A stretch of 64,000 nt of DNA from Candidatus Planktophila sulfonica (GCF_002288065.1 NZ_CP016773.1:868001-932000); one strand, 5' to 3'; numbered from the stretch's first letter, positions 1 through 12,380 are shown. Notes: generated from the sequence alone by a model not told the origin. Program-made: numbers and translations.

Positions 1-235
1 CTACTACAGCTCGTGTAGTTCCGTGGCCCTTGAGCGAGTTTGCTTCGAGAAGTGCGTCAACTGAATCTTTCTTGGCTGATTCAATAAAACCACAAGTATT
101 TACAACGGCGACTTCAGCAGATTCAACATCATCTACAAGTGTCCATCCATCGGCTGCTAATCGGCCGGCAAGTTCTTCAGAATCGACTTCATTGCGTGCG
201 CAGCCCATAGTGACGATGGCAACGGTACGAGACAT
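1..235 (-). CDS. rimO: Ribosomal protein S12 methylthiotransferase RimO, N-terminal part (3' end outside window)
   Basis: Only the first 78 codons are present; the gene runs off the left edge. The fragment carries [18 protein letters not shown] followed by [17 protein letters not shown], the start of the UPF0004 domain of radical-SAM methylthiotransferases. Cys12 and Cys48 are two of the three cysteines that hold the auxiliary iron-sulfur cluster; the third cysteine and the CxxxCxxC radical-SAM motif lie outside the window. RimO adds a methylthio group to an aspartate of ribosomal protein S12. The wording [12 protein letters not shown] is typical of RimO rather than MiaB. It follows the RodZ-like gene by 10 nt. 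A TAGCAT hexamer sits 7 nt before the ATG and overlaps the upstream stop codon, so it may have its own leaderless promoter. Confidence 0.9.
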   Translation of the reverse strand, partial: MSRTVAIVTMGCARNEVDSEELAGRLAADGWTLVDDVESAEVAVVNTCGFIESAKKDSVDALLEANSLKGHGTTRAVV

Positions 236-245
236 AGGGGTGATG

Positions 246-953
246 CTATCGGAAGGTGCGACGAACCTCTTCATTTTGGCCGCCCAATGGTGCAAGTTGC
301 TTACCATTGAGAGTTACATCGAGCCCTGCTGGATTACTGAAGTAGATACTAATTACTTTTTCGCCCTTAAATGATTTGGTTTCGCCTTGGAAGATTGATC
401 CCTTCGCGAGAGTCTCACCATCGGCAATGATGTGAATGTAAGAATTTCCACGAGCGGCCGTAATGCTCAGTTCAACTGGACCTGAGTTGGTTTCTGTAGA
501 AGCCGTAGGCGCAGCGGCCGGAGTCGGAGATGCCGTAGTAGTTTTTGGCTTAGCTGGTGCAACATCTGCACTCTGATTAGAAATAACAATTTGAACAAGT
601 CCCAAAAGGAGCAGAACGGCTACTGATGCAATTGCAGGAACTTTCCATGAGATTTTCTTAGCTTCGGATGGAACTTGCATCACATTATTTTCAACCAATA
701 GATCTTGAATCGCACGATGTTCAGTTGAATGCTCTTCGTTATATAAATTAATGAGAGTCTGTGCATCGAGCCCAATTTTTGGCGCAATATTTCTTAAGTG
801 GCCACGGGCGTAGGTATCTCCCCCACAATGAATGAAATTATTGTTTTCCATCTCGGTAAGAAGACCGATGCGAATACTTGTCGCTTCAGATAATGACGTA
901 ATGCTCAGGCGTGCAGCTTCGCGAGCATCGCGAATCGTGCTTCCGAGAGTCAT
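246..953 (-). CDS. RodZ-like helix-turn-helix membrane protein
   Basis: This 235-residue protein has three visible parts. Residues 1-75 form a Cro/C1-like helix-turn-helix of the RodZ type (HTH_25). One membrane segment lies at about 104-125, followed by a Pro/Ala/Thr-rich linker (131-155). A C-terminal domain of the DUF4115 type covers about 158-235. The N-terminus would be cytoplasmic and the C-terminal domain outside. RodZ proteins link the MreB cytoskeleton to the cell-wall machinery, but actinobacterial versions at this locus are poorly studied, so no exact role is claimed. An AAGGCGG ribosome-binding site precedes the ATG. It lies between ftsK and rimO, an arrangement common in Actinobacteria. 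Confidence 0.8.
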   Translation of the reverse strand: MTLGSTIRDAREAARLSITSLSEATSIRIGLLTEMENNNFIHCGGDTYARGHLRNIAPKIGLDAQTLINLYNEEHSTEHRAIQDLLVENNVMQVPSEAKKISWKVPAIASVAVLLLLGLVQIVISNQSADVAPAKPKTTTASPTPAAAPTASTETNSGPVELSITAARGNSYIHIIADGETLAKGSIFQGETKSFKGEKVISIYFSNPAGLDVTLNGKQLAPLGGQNEEVRRTFR

Positions 954-1008
954 TTTTTGCCGCCTTGCTGTGGGGAACCTAAGTGGTTAATTGTAACTTT
1001 AGAGGTAT

Positions 1009-1050
1009 GGGTGATAAATAGATAGTTTCTCTATTTCGTCAAAATCACCC
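1009..1050 (-). promoter_or_regulatory. Candidate sigma-A promoter and nested inverted repeat upstream of the RodZ-like gene
   Basis: On the minus strand TTGACG (1037-1042) and TATTTA (1015-1020) are separated by 16 nt, a good match to a housekeeping promoter, about 60 nt before the start codon at 953. The same stretch forms a nested dyad: GGGTGAT (1009-1015) with ATCACCC (1044-1050), and AAATAG (1016-1021) with CTATTT (1031-1036). The repeat could be an operator over the promoter or a weak ftsK terminator; there is no T-run beyond it. Confidence 0.45.
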
Positions 1051-1078
1051 CTAAAACGCACCCAATGTTTGGCGCGAA

Positions 1079-3400
1079 TTAATAATCGCGGAGCGTAGCA
1101 AGCACAGAATCGATTTCATCAGGCTTGACCATCACCGTGCGCGCCTTAGAACCTTCTGACGGTCCAACAATTCCACGAGATTCCATCAGATCCATGAGAC
1201 GACCTGCTTTTGCAAAACCAACCCGAAGTTTGCGTTGCAACATAGAAGTTGAACCAAATTGCGTGCTGACAACAAGTTCGACTGCCTGAATAAGAATTTC
1301 GAGATCATCGCCAATCTCTTTATCAATATTCTTATTTGCCTGGGCAACCTGCGTAACATCATCACGATAACGTGGCGCTAATTGCTTCTTTACGTGGCCT
1401 ACTACGGCTTCGATTTCGCGCTCTGAAACATAGGCGCCTTGGATACGGATTGCGCGGCTGGCTCCCATTGGAATAAAGAGGCCATCGCCCTGACCGATGA
1501 GTTTTTCGGCACCTGGGCTATCGAGAATAACTCGTGAGTCAGCAAGAGAAGATGTAGCAAAAGAAAGACGAGAGGGAACGTTTGCCTTGATAAGTCCTGT
1601 AACGACGTCAACAGATGGGCGCTGTGTTGCAAGTACCAGGTGAATACCTGCAGAACGTGCCAACTGAGTAATTCGAACAACTGACTCTTCTACTTCTCGC
1701 GCTGCAACCATCATGAGATCTGCAAGCTCGTCGATGATGACAAGTAGATATGGATAAGGCTCAACGACGCGATCAGATCCCGGAGGCGCAACAACCTTGC
1801 CAGCACGTACAGCCTTATTGAAATCATCGATATGTCTAAATCCAAATGTCGCTAGATCTTCGTAACGCAGATCCATTTCACGAACAACCCAGGTGAGTGC
1901 ATCGGCTGCCTTCTTTGGGTTGGTGATAATCGGAGTAATCAAATGCGGAATACCTTCATAAGCAGTGAGCTCTACGCGCTTAGGGTCAATCAAGATAAGT
2001 CGTACATCATCAGGTGTTGCGCGCATCAAAACTGATGTAATCATCGCGTTAATCATCGAAGATTTACCTGCACCCGTTGCACCAGCAACTAATAAGTGCG
2101 GCATCTTGGCAAGGTTTGCACAGACAAAGTTGCCTTCTACATCTTTACCGAGGGCGACCAACATTGGGTGGTGATCTTGTCCCGCCACACTTGAGCGCAT
2201 GACATCGCCCAAAGCCACGATTTCACGGTCAGCGTTGGGAATCTCGATACCTACAGCGGACTTACCTGGAATTGGAGAGAGAATTCGTACTTCGCTACTT
2301 GCAACAGCATACGAAATATTCTTTGAAAGCGCCGTGATGCGTTCGACCTTTACTGCATTTCCAAGTTCAACTTCATAACGAGTAACAGTTGGTCCGCGCA
2401 TGAAGCCAGTTACTTGGGCATCGATATCAAATTGCTTGAAGACTTCGGTAAGCGATGCCACAACAGTTTCATTTGCCTTGCTCTTAGCTTTCGCTGCTGG
2501 GCCAAGCTTGAGAAGATCTTGCGAGGGAAGTTCGTACTTCGTATCGCTGGTGAGCAAGAGTTGCTCTGGGCGCTTCTCTGACTTAGGTGCGCTCACTAAT
2601 TGCGCATCAAGAGGAGCCTTTGGAATTTCAACAGTAAATTCTTGGTCGAACTCTTCTTCATCAATCTCATCAGGCTCTTGATTCCAGGCGACAACCGGTG
2701 ACTCAAAAGGAGGCGTATCGGTAATTTCAAAGTCATCTTCTTTACGTGCAGGCTTCTTTGACCATAGCCAGATAGCAATTACCTTGATGCGGATTCCGAC
2801 TTTAGATATTGGCGTTGCAGTGATGATAAGTACGCCGAAGAAGAAAGTTGCGAAGAGAACTGGGTAAGCAAGAAGTGAAGTCATGAGCGCAACCAACGGT
2901 TTGGCGACCCAGTAGCCCAGCTGGCCTCCGCCATCACGAATTGCTGTAGCGCCAGTTGGATTTACCGCGCCAAGAGATCCGTTAAGAAGGTGCGCAATAC
3001 CCGTTGCGCTGACTAGAAGTGTCAGAGTTCCAACAGTGATGCGACCCGTTGTGTGCTTATCTTCAGGTTTTCTAAAGAGACGAACGGCAAAGTAGAGAAG
3101 AACGAGTGGAGCCAAAATTCCGATACGACCAAAGGCGCCATAGAAGAGTGAGTAAAGATTGCGCCCTACAAAATTATCGGCCTTAAACCATGTTCCTGCG
3201 AATGCCGATAGCGAGAGCAGAAGGACGAGCAGAGCTGCTCCGTCACGGTGATGTTCGGGATCAAGATCGCGAGCACCGCGCGCTACAAATCGAATTGATG
3301 AGCCGAGAGATTTAGCCAGAAGGCGCCAGAGAGAGGACAGCGCAGATCCAACAATCTTTAGGAAAGACTTGTTAGTTGTGCGTTTCTTCTTCTTAGCCAC
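1079..3400 (-). CDS. ftsK: DNA translocase FtsK/SpoIIIE
   Basis: FtsK pumps chromosome ends through the closing septum and activates XerCD resolution. From the GTG at 3400 the product is 773 residues. Membrane segments lie in about residues 55-200, followed by an acidic linker (220-300). The motor has Walker [10 protein letters not shown] near 440-448 and Walker [12 protein letters not shown] near 552-562. The DNA-reading gamma winged helix is at about 700-770. The frame is open to an ATG at 3511, but that would overlap rnj by 61 nt and add an Arg/Pro-rich tail unlike the family. The GTG gives the usual Lys-rich start ([13 protein letters not shown]), so I prefer it. xerC is in the same window (36822-37733). 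Confidence 0.93.
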   Translation of the reverse strand: MAKKKKRTTNKSFLKIVGSALSSLWRLLAKSLGSSIRFVARGARDLDPEHHRDGAALLVLLLSLSAFAGTWFKADNFVGRNLYSLFYGAFGRIGILAPLVLLYFAVRLFRKPEDKHTTGRITVGTLTLLVSATGIAHLLNGSLGAVNPTGATAIRDGGGQLGYWVAKPLVALMTSLLAYPVLFATFFFGVLIITATPISKVGIRIKVIAIWLWSKKPARKEDDFEITDTPPFESPVVAWNQEPDEIDEEEFDQEFTVEIPKAPLDAQLVSAPKSEKRPEQLLLTSDTKYELPSQDLLKLGPAAKAKSKANETVVASLTEVFKQFDIDAQVTGFMRGPTVTRYEVELGNAVKVERITALSKNISYAVASSEVRILSPIPGKSAVGIEIPNADREIVALGDVMRSSVAGQDHHPMLVALGKDVEGNFVCANLAKMPHLLVAGATGAGKSSMINAMITSVLMRATPDDVRLILIDPKRVELTAYEGIPHLITPIITNPKKAADALTWVVREMDLRYEDLATFGFRHIDDFNKAVRAGKVVAPPGSDRVVEPYPYLLVIIDELADLMMVAAREVEESVVRITQLARSAGIHLVLATQRPSVDVVTGLIKANVPSRLSFATSSLADSRVILDSPGAEKLIGQGDGLFIPMGASRAIRIQGAYVSEREIEAVVGHVKKQLAPRYRDDVTQVAQANKNIDKEIGDDLEILIQAVELVVSTQFGSTSMLQRKLRVGFAKAGRLMDLMESRGIVGPSEGSKARTVMVKPDEIDSVLATLRDY

Positions 3401-3450
3401 ACCTTCAATCTTAGGTGGAGGGTATTTTTCAAGCCCGTAGGCGCGCCGAC

Positions 3451-5136
3451 CTAAACCTCGACGACAACGGGAACGATCATCGGACGTCGGCGGTGTTTCT
3501 GGCCGACCCATCCCCCGATAGTTCTGCGCACTACTTGTGAAAGTTGATGTGTTCCGTTAACTCCCTCTGCAACAGCTGCTGTGAGAGCTTTCTCAATCTG
3601 TCCACGCACTTCATCAAAGAGCGCTTCATCCTCATTAAATCCACGTGCATGAATATCTGGTCCCGCAACAATCTTTCCTGTTTGGGATTCAATGACGACA
3701 ATGACAGAGATAAATCCTTCTTCGCCAAGGATTCGACGATCCTTCAATGAGGATTCAGTGATATCTCCAATGCTTTGGCCATCGACATAAACGAACCCGC
3801 AAGGAACGGCGCCCACAACTTCTGCCTCGTGGTTAACGAGATCTACAACGATTCCGTTTTCAATAATGAAAGCGTTTTCACGTGGCACACCGGACTGAAT
3901 TGCAATCTCAGCATTTGCTTTGAGATGGCGCCATTCGCCATGAACAGGTAAGACATACTTCGGCTTCACGATGTTGTAGCAATAGAGAAGTTCGCCGGCA
4001 GCAGCGTGACCAGATACGTGCACCATGGCGTTAGCTTTATGTACAACTTTTGCACCAAACCGTGTGAGTTCGTTGATGACTCGGAAAACAGAATTTTCAT
4101 TACCTGGGATAAGTGATGAAGCCAATATGACAGTGTCGCCATCGCCCACGCGAATCTGGTGGTCTCCATTTGCCATACGTGACAAGGCGGCCATTGGTTC
4201 GCCTTGCGAGCCTGTACAGATAAGTACAACACGATCATCGTAGTTATCGAGTTCGCGCGCATCGAAGAGAATTCCGCTTGGAACGTTGAGGTAACCCATA
4301 TCTTCAGCGATCTTCATATTGCGAATCATGGAGCGGCCAATAAAAGCTACGCGACGATTGTGAAGTGCTGCGGTATCGATTACTTGTTGCACGCGGTGAA
4401 CATGTGATGAGAACGATGCGACGATGACACGTCGTTTAGTGGATGCAATAACGCGATTGAGCGCAGGCATGATTTCGCGCTCTGAAGGAGTAAAGCCCGG
4501 AACATCGGCATTGGTTGAATCAACGAGGAAGAGGTCAACTCCTTCTTCGCCCAAACGAGCGAAGGTGCGCAAATCTGTAATGCGGCCATCAAGTGGAAGT
4601 TGATCCATCTTGAAATCGCCTGTGTGTAGAACAGTTCCAGCCTTAGTGTGGATTGCAACGGCAAGCGCATCTGGGATTGAGTGGTTGACTGCAACAAATT
4701 CGAGTTCGAATGGGCCGACATCTTCGCGATTGCCTTCGGTGACTTCACGAGTTAAAGGTGAGATGCGATGTTCTTTACATTTTGCTGAAATTAGAGCGAT
4801 GGTTAGTGGCGATCCATAGACAGGAATATCTCCGCGTTCGCGCAAGAGATAAGGAACTGCACCGATATGGTCTTCGTGGCCGTGGGTAAGGAAGAGACCG
4901 ACAACATCGTTGAGGCGATCGCGGATATAACTAAAGTCGGGAAGAATCAGATCGATTCCTGGTTGATTATCTTCAGGGAAGAGAACTCCGCAGTCCACAA
5001 TCAGTAATTTCCCGTTGGTCTCATAGACCGTCATATTGCGACCGATTTCAGAGATTCCACCGAGTGCAACTATGCGCAAGCCGCCATCAACTAGCTTGCT
5101 AGGCGTACCGAGATTTGGATGGGGATGTTGTGTCAT
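3451..5136 (-). CDS. rnj: Ribonuclease J
   Basis: RNase J is a metallo-beta-lactamase-fold nuclease with 5'-3' exo and endo activity, central to mRNA decay and rRNA maturation in Actinobacteria and Firmicutes. The 561-residue protein has the metal-binding motif HGHEDHIG (residues 85-92), the [13 protein letters not shown] segment of the beta-CASP family, [15 protein letters not shown], and a C-terminal domain ending in a basic stretch. The ATG lies 3 nt after the dapA stop, so the two are co-transcribed. With rne (59456) and pnp (10086), the window encodes the main RNA-decay enzymes of an actinobacterium. Confidence 0.95.
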   Translation of the reverse strand: MTQHPHPNLGTPSKLVDGGLRIVALGGISEIGRNMTVYETNGKLLIVDCGVLFPEDNQPGIDLILPDFSYIRDRLNDVVGLFLTHGHEDHIGAVPYLLRERGDIPVYGSPLTIALISAKCKEHRISPLTREVTEGNREDVGPFELEFVAVNHSIPDALAVAIHTKAGTVLHTGDFKMDQLPLDGRITDLRTFARLGEEGVDLFLVDSTNADVPGFTPSEREIMPALNRVIASTKRRVIVASFSSHVHRVQQVIDTAALHNRRVAFIGRSMIRNMKIAEDMGYLNVPSGILFDARELDNYDDRVVLICTGSQGEPMAALSRMANGDHQIRVGDGDTVILASSLIPGNENSVFRVINELTRFGAKVVHKANAMVHVSGHAAAGELLYCYNIVKPKYVLPVHGEWRHLKANAEIAIQSGVPRENAFIIENGIVVDLVNHEAEVVGAVPCGFVYVDGQSIGDITESSLKDRRILGEEGFISVIVVIESQTGKIVAGPDIHARGFNEDEALFDEVRGQIEKALTAAVAEGVNGTHQLSQVVRRTIGGWVGQKHRRRPMIVPVVVEV

Positions 5137-5139
5137 AAA

Positions 5140-6036
5140 TTAATTCTTCAGCGTGACGCCGCCAGCAATCAGATCTTTACGTAGCTGTTCGATCTGTGCT
5201 TCGGTTGCATCAACGAGTGGCAGACGTGTTGTTCCTCCGGGAAGACCCATGAGTGACATCGCTGCCTTGGTCAAAATTGCACCTTGTGTGCGGAATGTGC
5301 CGGTAAATACTGGTAAGAGTTGTTGGTGAATCTCAAGAGCCTTTACAGAGTTGCCGGCGAACCAAGCATCAAGCATCGCTTTGAGCTGAAGCCCAACAGT
5401 GTGGCCACAGACAGATACGAAACCAACTGCGCCCACTGAAAGGAATGGCAGGTTGAGAATGTCGTCACCTGAGTAAACAGGAATTCCGCAACGCTTGATT
5501 ACCCAAGAAGTTGCAGCGATATTTCCCTTTGCATCTTTAAGAGCCACGATGTTATCGACAGTTTCAAAGAGTTTAACGATGGTGTCAGATTCAATTTCAA
5601 CGCCGGTGCGACCTGGAATGTCATACATCATGATTGGTAAATCGGTAGCTGCTGCAACTGCGCGGAAATGTGCTTCGATGCCTGCTTGAGGAGGCTTGTT
5701 GTAATACGGAGTTACGACGAGAAGTCCGTCAGCTCCTGCATCCTGTGAACGCTTTGCTTGTTCGACTGTGTAAGAAGTTTCGTTATCGCCTGCGCCTGAG
5801 AGAACTTGAATCTTTGAGCCAACAACCTTCTTTACAACTTTGATGATCTCAAGTTTTTCAGATGACTTAGTTGTTGGAGCTTCACCGGTTGTTCCGTTGA
5901 CAGCGATGCCATCGTGGCCGGTATCAACGAGATGTTGTGCAAGCTTTTCTACGCCAGCCCAGTCGATGGATCCATCTTTATCAAATGGGGTCACCATTGC
6001 GGTGAGGAGTCGACCGAAAGGCGCTTGCGTACTCAT
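5140..6036 (-). CDS. dapA: 4-hydroxy-tetrahydrodipicolinate synthase
   Basis: DapA condenses aspartate semialdehyde with pyruvate, the first step committed to lysine and meso-diaminopimelate. The 298-residue TIM barrel shows GTTGEAPT (48-55), the catalytic Tyr138 in YDIPGRTG and the Schiff-base Lys167 in VALKDAKGN, all intact. Length is normal. It lies 16 nt downstream of thyX. A TAAGAT hexamer ends exactly 6 nt before the ATG, which suggests it can also be transcribed as a leaderless message. dapB, the next enzyme of the pathway, is at 8067-8807, separated by azlCD and a glutaredoxin-like gene. Confidence 0.96.
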   Translation of the reverse strand: MSTQAPFGRLLTAMVTPFDKDGSIDWAGVEKLAQHLVDTGHDGIAVNGTTGEAPTTKSSEKLEIIKVVKKVVGSKIQVLSGAGDNETSYTVEQAKRSQDAGADGLLVVTPYYNKPPQAGIEAHFRAVAAATDLPIMMYDIPGRTGVEIESDTIVKLFETVDNIVALKDAKGNIAATSWVIKRCGIPVYSGDDILNLPFLSVGAVGFVSVCGHTVGLQLKAMLDAWFAGNSVKALEIHQQLLPVFTGTFRTQGAILTKAAMSLMGLPGGTTRLPLVDATEAQIEQLRKDLIAGGVTLKN

Positions 6037-6042
6037 TTGGGC

Positions 6043-6048
6043 ATCTTA
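6043..6048 (-). promoter_or_regulatory. Candidate -10 element for leaderless dapA
   Basis: TAAGAT on the minus strand, 6 nt from the ATG at 6036, lying in the thyX-dapA gap. No convincing -35 was found. Confidence 0.45.
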
Positions 6049-6052
6049 TCGC

Positions 6053-6772
6053 TTAAGGCGCGATACGACCAGATTTTTCAAATGCCCCGTATGTAAGAGG
6101 CATTAATTTCGCGAATTCGGCTTCCATTTTTTCGGCAACCATCTCGATTTCGCGTTGTGGGTAGCTTGGGAAGTGTGAACCTTCACGAGCTGTACGAAGT
6201 GAAAGGAAGTTCATGAGTGCACGTGCATTCATGGTTACGTACATTGATGAATAGGTAGCAACAGGAAGTACTACGCGCGCAACTTCACGGGCAACGCCAG
6301 CTTCGAGCATCTTCTGATATGAATCGTAAGCAATGAGATATGCATCTTTCATCGCCTTGACGCTGATATCAAATTGTTCAGCTGTTCCATCTTCAAATGT
6401 ATATGCGCCGGTCTTGCCGACTTGAACCAACTTACGTTCCTGAGATGGAATGTAGAAAACTGGCTTGAGTTCGCGGTAGCGACCTGACTCTTCGTTATAT
6501 GAAGCGATGCGGTGGCGCATGAATTCGCGGAATACAAAGATCGGAGCTGAGACAAAGAAGGTCATAGAGGTATGTTCAAATGGTGAACCATGGCGTTCGC
6601 GAGCAAGGTAATTGATCAGTCCCGCAGAACGAGCTGGGTCTTCGCCAATCTCATCCATTGATTGTTCGCCAGCTGTCGATACACGCGCTGCCCAAATAAC
6701 GTCGGCATCGCTCGCGCTTGCCTTGATGAGTTCAACGGATACATCGTCTCTAAAAATTACGGTCTCAGACAT
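6053..6772 (-). CDS. thyX: Flavin-dependent thymidylate synthase
   Basis: ThyX makes dTMP from dUMP using FAD and methylene-tetrahydrofolate. The 239-residue protein carries the diagnostic ThyX signature RHRxxSxNxxSxR as RHRIASYNEESGR (residues 86-98). The conserved segment RERHGSPFEHTSMTF precedes it. Length is normal. No Shine-Dalgarno is evident, and a TAAGGT hexamer ends 6 nt before the ATG, fitting a leaderless transcript. It starts the thyX-dapA-rnj-ftsK run and is divergent from azlC. Confidence 0.97.
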   Translation of the reverse strand: MSETVIFRDDVSVELIKASASDADVIWAARVSTAGEQSMDEIGEDPARSAGLINYLARERHGSPFEHTSMTFFVSAPIFVFREFMRHRIASYNEESGRYRELKPVFYIPSQERKLVQVGKTGAYTFEDGTAEQFDISVKAMKDAYLIAYDSYQKMLEAGVAREVARVVLPVATYSSMYVTMNARALMNFLSLRTAREGSHFPSYPQREIEMVAEKMEAEFAKLMPLTYGAFEKSGRIAP

Positions 6773-6778
6773 GTCCGC

Positions 6779-6784
6779 ACCTTA
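6779..6784 (-). promoter_or_regulatory. Candidate -10 element for leaderless thyX
   Basis: TAAGGT on the minus strand, 6 nt upstream of the ATG at 6772. It lies in the 60-nt divergent thyX/azlC gap, where a promoter for each gene is expected. Confidence 0.5.
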
Positions 6785-6832
6785 TCTTTCAACCCCCCTC
6801 CACCCTCTGGATATCTAGGGCACAATTGCCGC

Positions 6833-7501
6833 GTGTCCAGAGTGAACCGCGCCACCGCTACCCAAAGTCTGAGCGTCTCCTTCACTGTTGGCCTATATGG
6901 AACCGCTTTTGGGGCGGCCTCAATCGCAGCAGGATTTTCGATTCTACAAACCTGCCTTCTCTCACTTTTGACCTTCTCTGGAGCATCGCAGTTTGCTGTC
7001 GTTGGAGTAATGGGTGCAGGAGGAAGTGCAATCTCTGGAATTGCTACTGCTTCACTTCTCGGAATTCGCAATGGTCTCTATGGCTTGCGAATGGCGCCTG
7101 TATTAAAGGTTCGCGGGCTGAAGAGAGTGATTGCAGCGCAAGTAACGATTGATGAATCAACCGGTGTATCAATCGGTCAAGAAGATCTTGGTCTCGATGC
7201 AATGAAACATGGTTTCTGGCTCACCGGTTTTGGCGTCTACATCTTCTGGAATTTCTTCACGCTTCTTGGCGCACTCGGCGCACAAGCAATGGGAAATCCA
7301 TCAGCATGGGGTCTTGATGCCGCAGTCCCTGCCGCATTTCTTGGCCTTGTCTGGCCGAGACTTCTAGGAAAATTCGAACGCGTACTTGCTGCATCTGCAG
7401 TTGTTCTGGCCATTACGCTCAGTCCAGTAATTTCAGCGGGCTTACCGATTATTGCTACAGCGCTACTTGCCGTTGCATTTGGATGGAAGGTGCGCGCATG
7501 A
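6833..7501 (+). CDS. azlC: AzlC family branched-chain amino acid exporter, large subunit
   Basis: This 222-residue membrane protein has the AzlC hallmarks: an N-terminal FTVGLYGTAFGAASIAAGF segment, then FSGASQFAVVGVMGAGGS, and several further hydrophobic helices. AzlC pairs with a small AzlD subunit to export branched-chain amino acids or analogues. The open frame extends left into thyX, but the divergent thyX start and the family N-terminus favour the GTG at 6833 (another GTG is at 6842). A weak -10-like CACAAT (6821-6826) lies 6 nt before that GTG. It overlaps azlD by 4 nt (ATGA). The pair interrupts the dapB/thyX neighbourhood and is on the opposite strand. The exported substrate is inferred from the family only. 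Confidence 0.85.
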   Translation: MSRVNRATATQSLSVSFTVGLYGTAFGAASIAAGFSILQTCLLSLLTFSGASQFAVVGVMGAGGSAISGIATASLLGIRNGLYGLRMAPVLKVRGLKRVIAAQVTIDESTGVSIGQEDLGLDAMKHGFWLTGFGVYIFWNFFTLLGALGAQAMGNPSAWGLDAAVPAAFLGLVWPRLLGKFERVLAASAVVLAITLSPVISAGLPIIATALLAVAFGWKVRA

Positions 7502-7803
7502 GTGCACTGTGGATAGGAGTTCTCGGAACCAGCGCGATTGCATTTGCCCTTAAATACACAGGTCATTCGATTCCAGAGAAGTACTTAACAAATCCGCGCA
7601 TGCTGCGAATCAATACTTTGATTCCAATTGCCCTACTGAGCGCGCTCGTTGGCGTTCAGACTCTTACCGAGAAAGGTAAGTGGGTTATTGATCAGCGTTT
7701 AGCAGGAGTTGCCGTAGCACTTATTGCCCTCAGCCTGAAAGCTCCATACTTCGTCGTCGTGATTTCAGCTGCCGTTACATCTGCAGTGTTATACAGACTG
7801 TAA
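7498..7803 (+). CDS. azlD: AzlD family branched-chain amino acid exporter, small subunit
   Basis: A 101-residue protein with about three to four hydrophobic helices and the AzlD-like stretch VLGTSAIAFALKYTG followed by LRINTLIPIALLSALVG. The ATG at 7498 overlaps the azlC stop in ATGA and has a GGAAGG ribosome-binding site 7 nt upstream, which decides the start over the upstream GTG-type frame extension. It is translationally coupled to azlC, which supports a two-subunit exporter. It converges on the glutaredoxin-like gene with a 2-nt gap and no visible terminator. Confidence 0.85.
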   Translation: MSALWIGVLGTSAIAFALKYTGHSIPEKYLTNPRMLRINTLIPIALLSALVGVQTLTEKGKWVIDQRLAGVAVALIALSLKAPYFVVVISAAVTSAVLYRL

Positions 7804-7805
7804 AG

Positions 7806-8063
7806 TTAAATAATGCCGAGCGAAGTGAGCTTGGCCTTGAGATCGTTATCTGATGGTTCTGTCAGATGAGTTCCATCTGAGAAAACGATGACAGGAATCG
7901 ACTTCGCTCCCCCATTGATCTCTTGCACCTTTGCTGCAGCTGATTCATCTACTTCTACATCGATGTGATTGACCTGAACATCTAGCTCTTCAAAGAGGCG
8001 CTTTGAGCGACGGCAATCTCCGCACCAATCGGCGCCGTACATTGTGATATCTGCCTGTGCCAT
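7806..8063 (-). CDS. Glutaredoxin-like (mycoredoxin-type) protein
   Basis: An 85-residue thioredoxin-fold protein with the redox motif WCGDCR (Cys14, Cys17), a cis-Pro in SIPVIVFSDG and the C-terminal PSDNDLKAKL helix. Actinobacteria reduce mixed disulfides with mycothiol using mycoredoxins of this size, whose usual motif is CGYC or CPYC. The CGDC motif differs, so the electron donor is uncertain. A GGAGGG ribosome-binding site precedes the ATG. It starts 3 nt after the dapB stop, so it probably shares the M16 peptidase-dapB transcript. Confidence 0.85.
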   Translation of the reverse strand: MAQADITMYGADWCGDCRRSKRLFEELDVQVNHIDVEVDESAAAKVQEINGGAKSIPVIVFSDGTHLTEPSDNDLKAKLTSLGII

Positions 8064-8066
8064 CTC

Positions 8067-10081
<2,015 letters not shown>

Positions 10082-10085
10082 CTAC

Positions 10086-12287
10086 TTATTCAGCAGCTGG
10101 AGTCGTTCCATCTTCGAGAACTGGAACCAAAGAGAGCTTGCCCTTTGGATCAATCTCGCCGATTTCTACCTGAATCTTGTCGCCAACCTTCATGACATCT
10201 TCAAGGTTTTCAATGCGCTTTCCACCATGCATCTTGCGAATCTGAGATACGTGGAGCAAGCCATCTTTGCCTGGCATCAATGACACGAACGCACCGAATG
10301 TTGCGAGCTTTACGACTGTACCGAGGTAGCGCTCTCCGACTTCTGGCATCTGTGGGTTAGCAATTGCGTTGATCTGTGCGCGAGCTGCTTCAGCTGAAGG
10401 TCCATCGGTTGCACCGATGTAGATGGTTCCATCATCTTCAATTGAGATATCTGCGCCAGTTTCATCTTGAATCTGGTTGATGATCTTGCCCTTAGGCCCG
10501 ATTACTGCACCGATCTGATCGACAGGAATCTTTACAGAGATGATGCGTGGAGCGTATTGGCTCATCTCATCAGGAGTATCGATTGCTTCGTTCATGACAT
10601 CGAGAATCGCAAGACGCGCTTCCTTTGCCTGATGAAGTGCGCCAGCAAGAACTGATGCAGGGATTCCATCGAGCTTTGTATCGAGTTGAAGAGCTGTAAC
10701 GAAGTCCTTTGTTCCTGCGACCTTAAAGTCCATATCTCCGAATGCATCTTCTGCACCGAGAATATCTGTGAGCGCAACGTATTCAACCTTGCCATCGACA
10801 TCATCAGAGATGAGACCCATTGCAATACCTGCAACAGGGGCCTTGAGAGGCACGCCTGCTTGAAGCATTGAAAGTGTTGATGCACAGACAGATCCCATTG
10901 AAGTTGATCCATTTGAACCAAGTGCTTCAGAGACCTGACGGATTGCGTAAGGGAACTCTTCGCGAGTTGGAAGTACTGGGATAAGTGCGCGCTCAGCAAG
11001 TGCACCGTGACCGATTTCGCGGCGCTTAGGTGTACCAACACGACCTGTTTCACCAGTTGAATATGGTGGGAAGTTGTAGTTGTGCATGTAGCGCTTTGAT
11101 GTGTCAGGGCTCATTGTGTCGAGCTGCTGTTCCATCTTGAGCATATTAAGAGTTGTGATTCCGAGAATCTGTGTCTCTCCGCGTTCGAAGATTGCAGAAC
11201 CGTGAACGCGTGGAATTACTTCTACTTCAGCTGACAAGGCACGGATGTCGCGGAGTCCACGGCCATCGATACGGATCTTGTCACGAAGTACGCGCTGACG
11301 TACAAGCTTCTTTGTGAGTGAGCGGAACGCTGCAGGAACTTCCTTTTCACGGCCTTCGAAGGCAGCTGAAACTGATTCCTTTGTTGAAGCTGAGATCTCA
11401 TCGATCTTAGTTTCGCGCTCTTGCTTACCTGAAATTGTGAGTGCCTTTGCAAGATCATCCTTTGCAGCCTTTTCAACTGCTGCAAATACATCATCCTGGT
11501 AATCAAGGAACACTGGGAAGTCAGCTGTTGGCTTTGCAGCAACTGCTGCAAGCTTTGACTGTGCTTCGCAGAGAATGCGAATAAATGGCTTTGCAGCATC
11601 AAGACCCTGCGCAACGATCTCTTCTGTAGGAGCCTTAGCGCCTTCAGCAATGAGTCCGATTGTGCGAGTTGTTGCTTCAGCTTCAACCATCATGATTGCA
11701 ACATCGTCAGCTGTTACGCGACCTGCTACGACCATATCGAATACAGCGTTCTCGACCTGTGAGTGGTTAGGGAATGCAACCCACTGGCCGTCGATTAGTG
11801 CAACACGTACACCACCGATTGGACCAGAGAATGGAAGACCTGCGAGCTGTGTAGACATTGAAGCTGCGTTGATCGCAATCACGTCGTACATGTGATCTGG
11901 ATCGAGCGCCATTACTGTCACAACGATCTGAACTTCGTTACGAAGTCCCTTAATAAATGATGGGCGCAATGGGCGGTCGATCAAACGGCAAGTAAGAATT
12001 GCCTCTTCTGATGGACGACCTTCGCGACGGAAGAATGAACCAGGAATCTTGCCGATGGCATACATCTTCTCTTCAACATCCACTGTGAGTGGGAAGAAGT
12101 CGAATTGATCCTTAGGTGTCTTTGATGCTGTTGTTGCCGAGAAGATCATTGTCTGATCATCGAGATAAACAGCTGCAGCTCCTGCTGCTTGCTTAGCGAG
12201 GCGTCCTGTTTCGAACTTGATCTCGCGCTTTCCGAACTTTCCGTTATCGATAACGGCTACTGCTGATTTTACGTCTTGACCCTCCAT
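10086..12287 (-). CDS. pnp: Polyribonucleotide nucleotidyltransferase (PNPase)
   Basis: PNPase degrades RNA phosphorolytically from the 3' end and can add tails. The 733-residue protein contains two RNase PH-type domains separated by a helical linker. A KH domain follows ([19 protein letters not shown]) and then an S1 domain ([18 protein letters not shown]) near the C-terminus. Actinobacterial PNPase has the N-terminal start [19 protein letters not shown], present here. A strong AAAGGAG lies 6 nt before the ATG. It follows rpsO across a structured 198-nt gap, as in the classic rpsO-pnp pair where PNPase controls its own message. Confidence 0.97.
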   Translation of the reverse strand: MEGQDVKSAVAVIDNGKFGKREIKFETGRLAKQAAGAAAVYLDDQTMIFSATTASKTPKDQFDFFPLTVDVEEKMYAIGKIPGSFFRREGRPSEEAILTCRLIDRPLRPSFIKGLRNEVQIVVTVMALDPDHMYDVIAINAASMSTQLAGLPFSGPIGGVRVALIDGQWVAFPNHSQVENAVFDMVVAGRVTADDVAIMMVEAEATTRTIGLIAEGAKAPTEEIVAQGLDAAKPFIRILCEAQSKLAAVAAKPTADFPVFLDYQDDVFAAVEKAAKDDLAKALTISGKQERETKIDEISASTKESVSAAFEGREKEVPAAFRSLTKKLVRQRVLRDKIRIDGRGLRDIRALSAEVEVIPRVHGSAIFERGETQILGITTLNMLKMEQQLDTMSPDTSKRYMHNYNFPPYSTGETGRVGTPKRREIGHGALAERALIPVLPTREEFPYAIRQVSEALGSNGSTSMGSVCASTLSMLQAGVPLKAPVAGIAMGLISDDVDGKVEYVALTDILGAEDAFGDMDFKVAGTKDFVTALQLDTKLDGIPASVLAGALHQAKEARLAILDVMNEAIDTPDEMSQYAPRIISVKIPVDQIGAVIGPKGKIINQIQDETGADISIEDDGTIYIGATDGPSAEAARAQINAIANPQMPEVGERYLGTVVKLATFGAFVSLMPGKDGLLHVSQIRKMHGGKRIENLEDVMKVGDKIQVEIGEIDPKGKLSLVPVLEDGTTPAAE

Positions 12288-12334
12288 AGGGCGCTCCTTT
12301 AATTAAGTCAGCGCACCACATAAGGCAAATGAAT

Positions 12335-12346
12335 CTTCGATCGAAG
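12335..12346 (-). promoter_or_regulatory. Perfect 12-nt palindrome in the pnp leader
   Basis: CTTCGATCGAAG reads the same on both strands, 48 nt upstream of the pnp start. It could form a tiny hairpin or be a protein-binding site. No function is claimed. Confidence 0.4.
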
Positions 12347-12380
12347 TCCACGAAATTATTTTCTGAATCAGCATTTCGTG

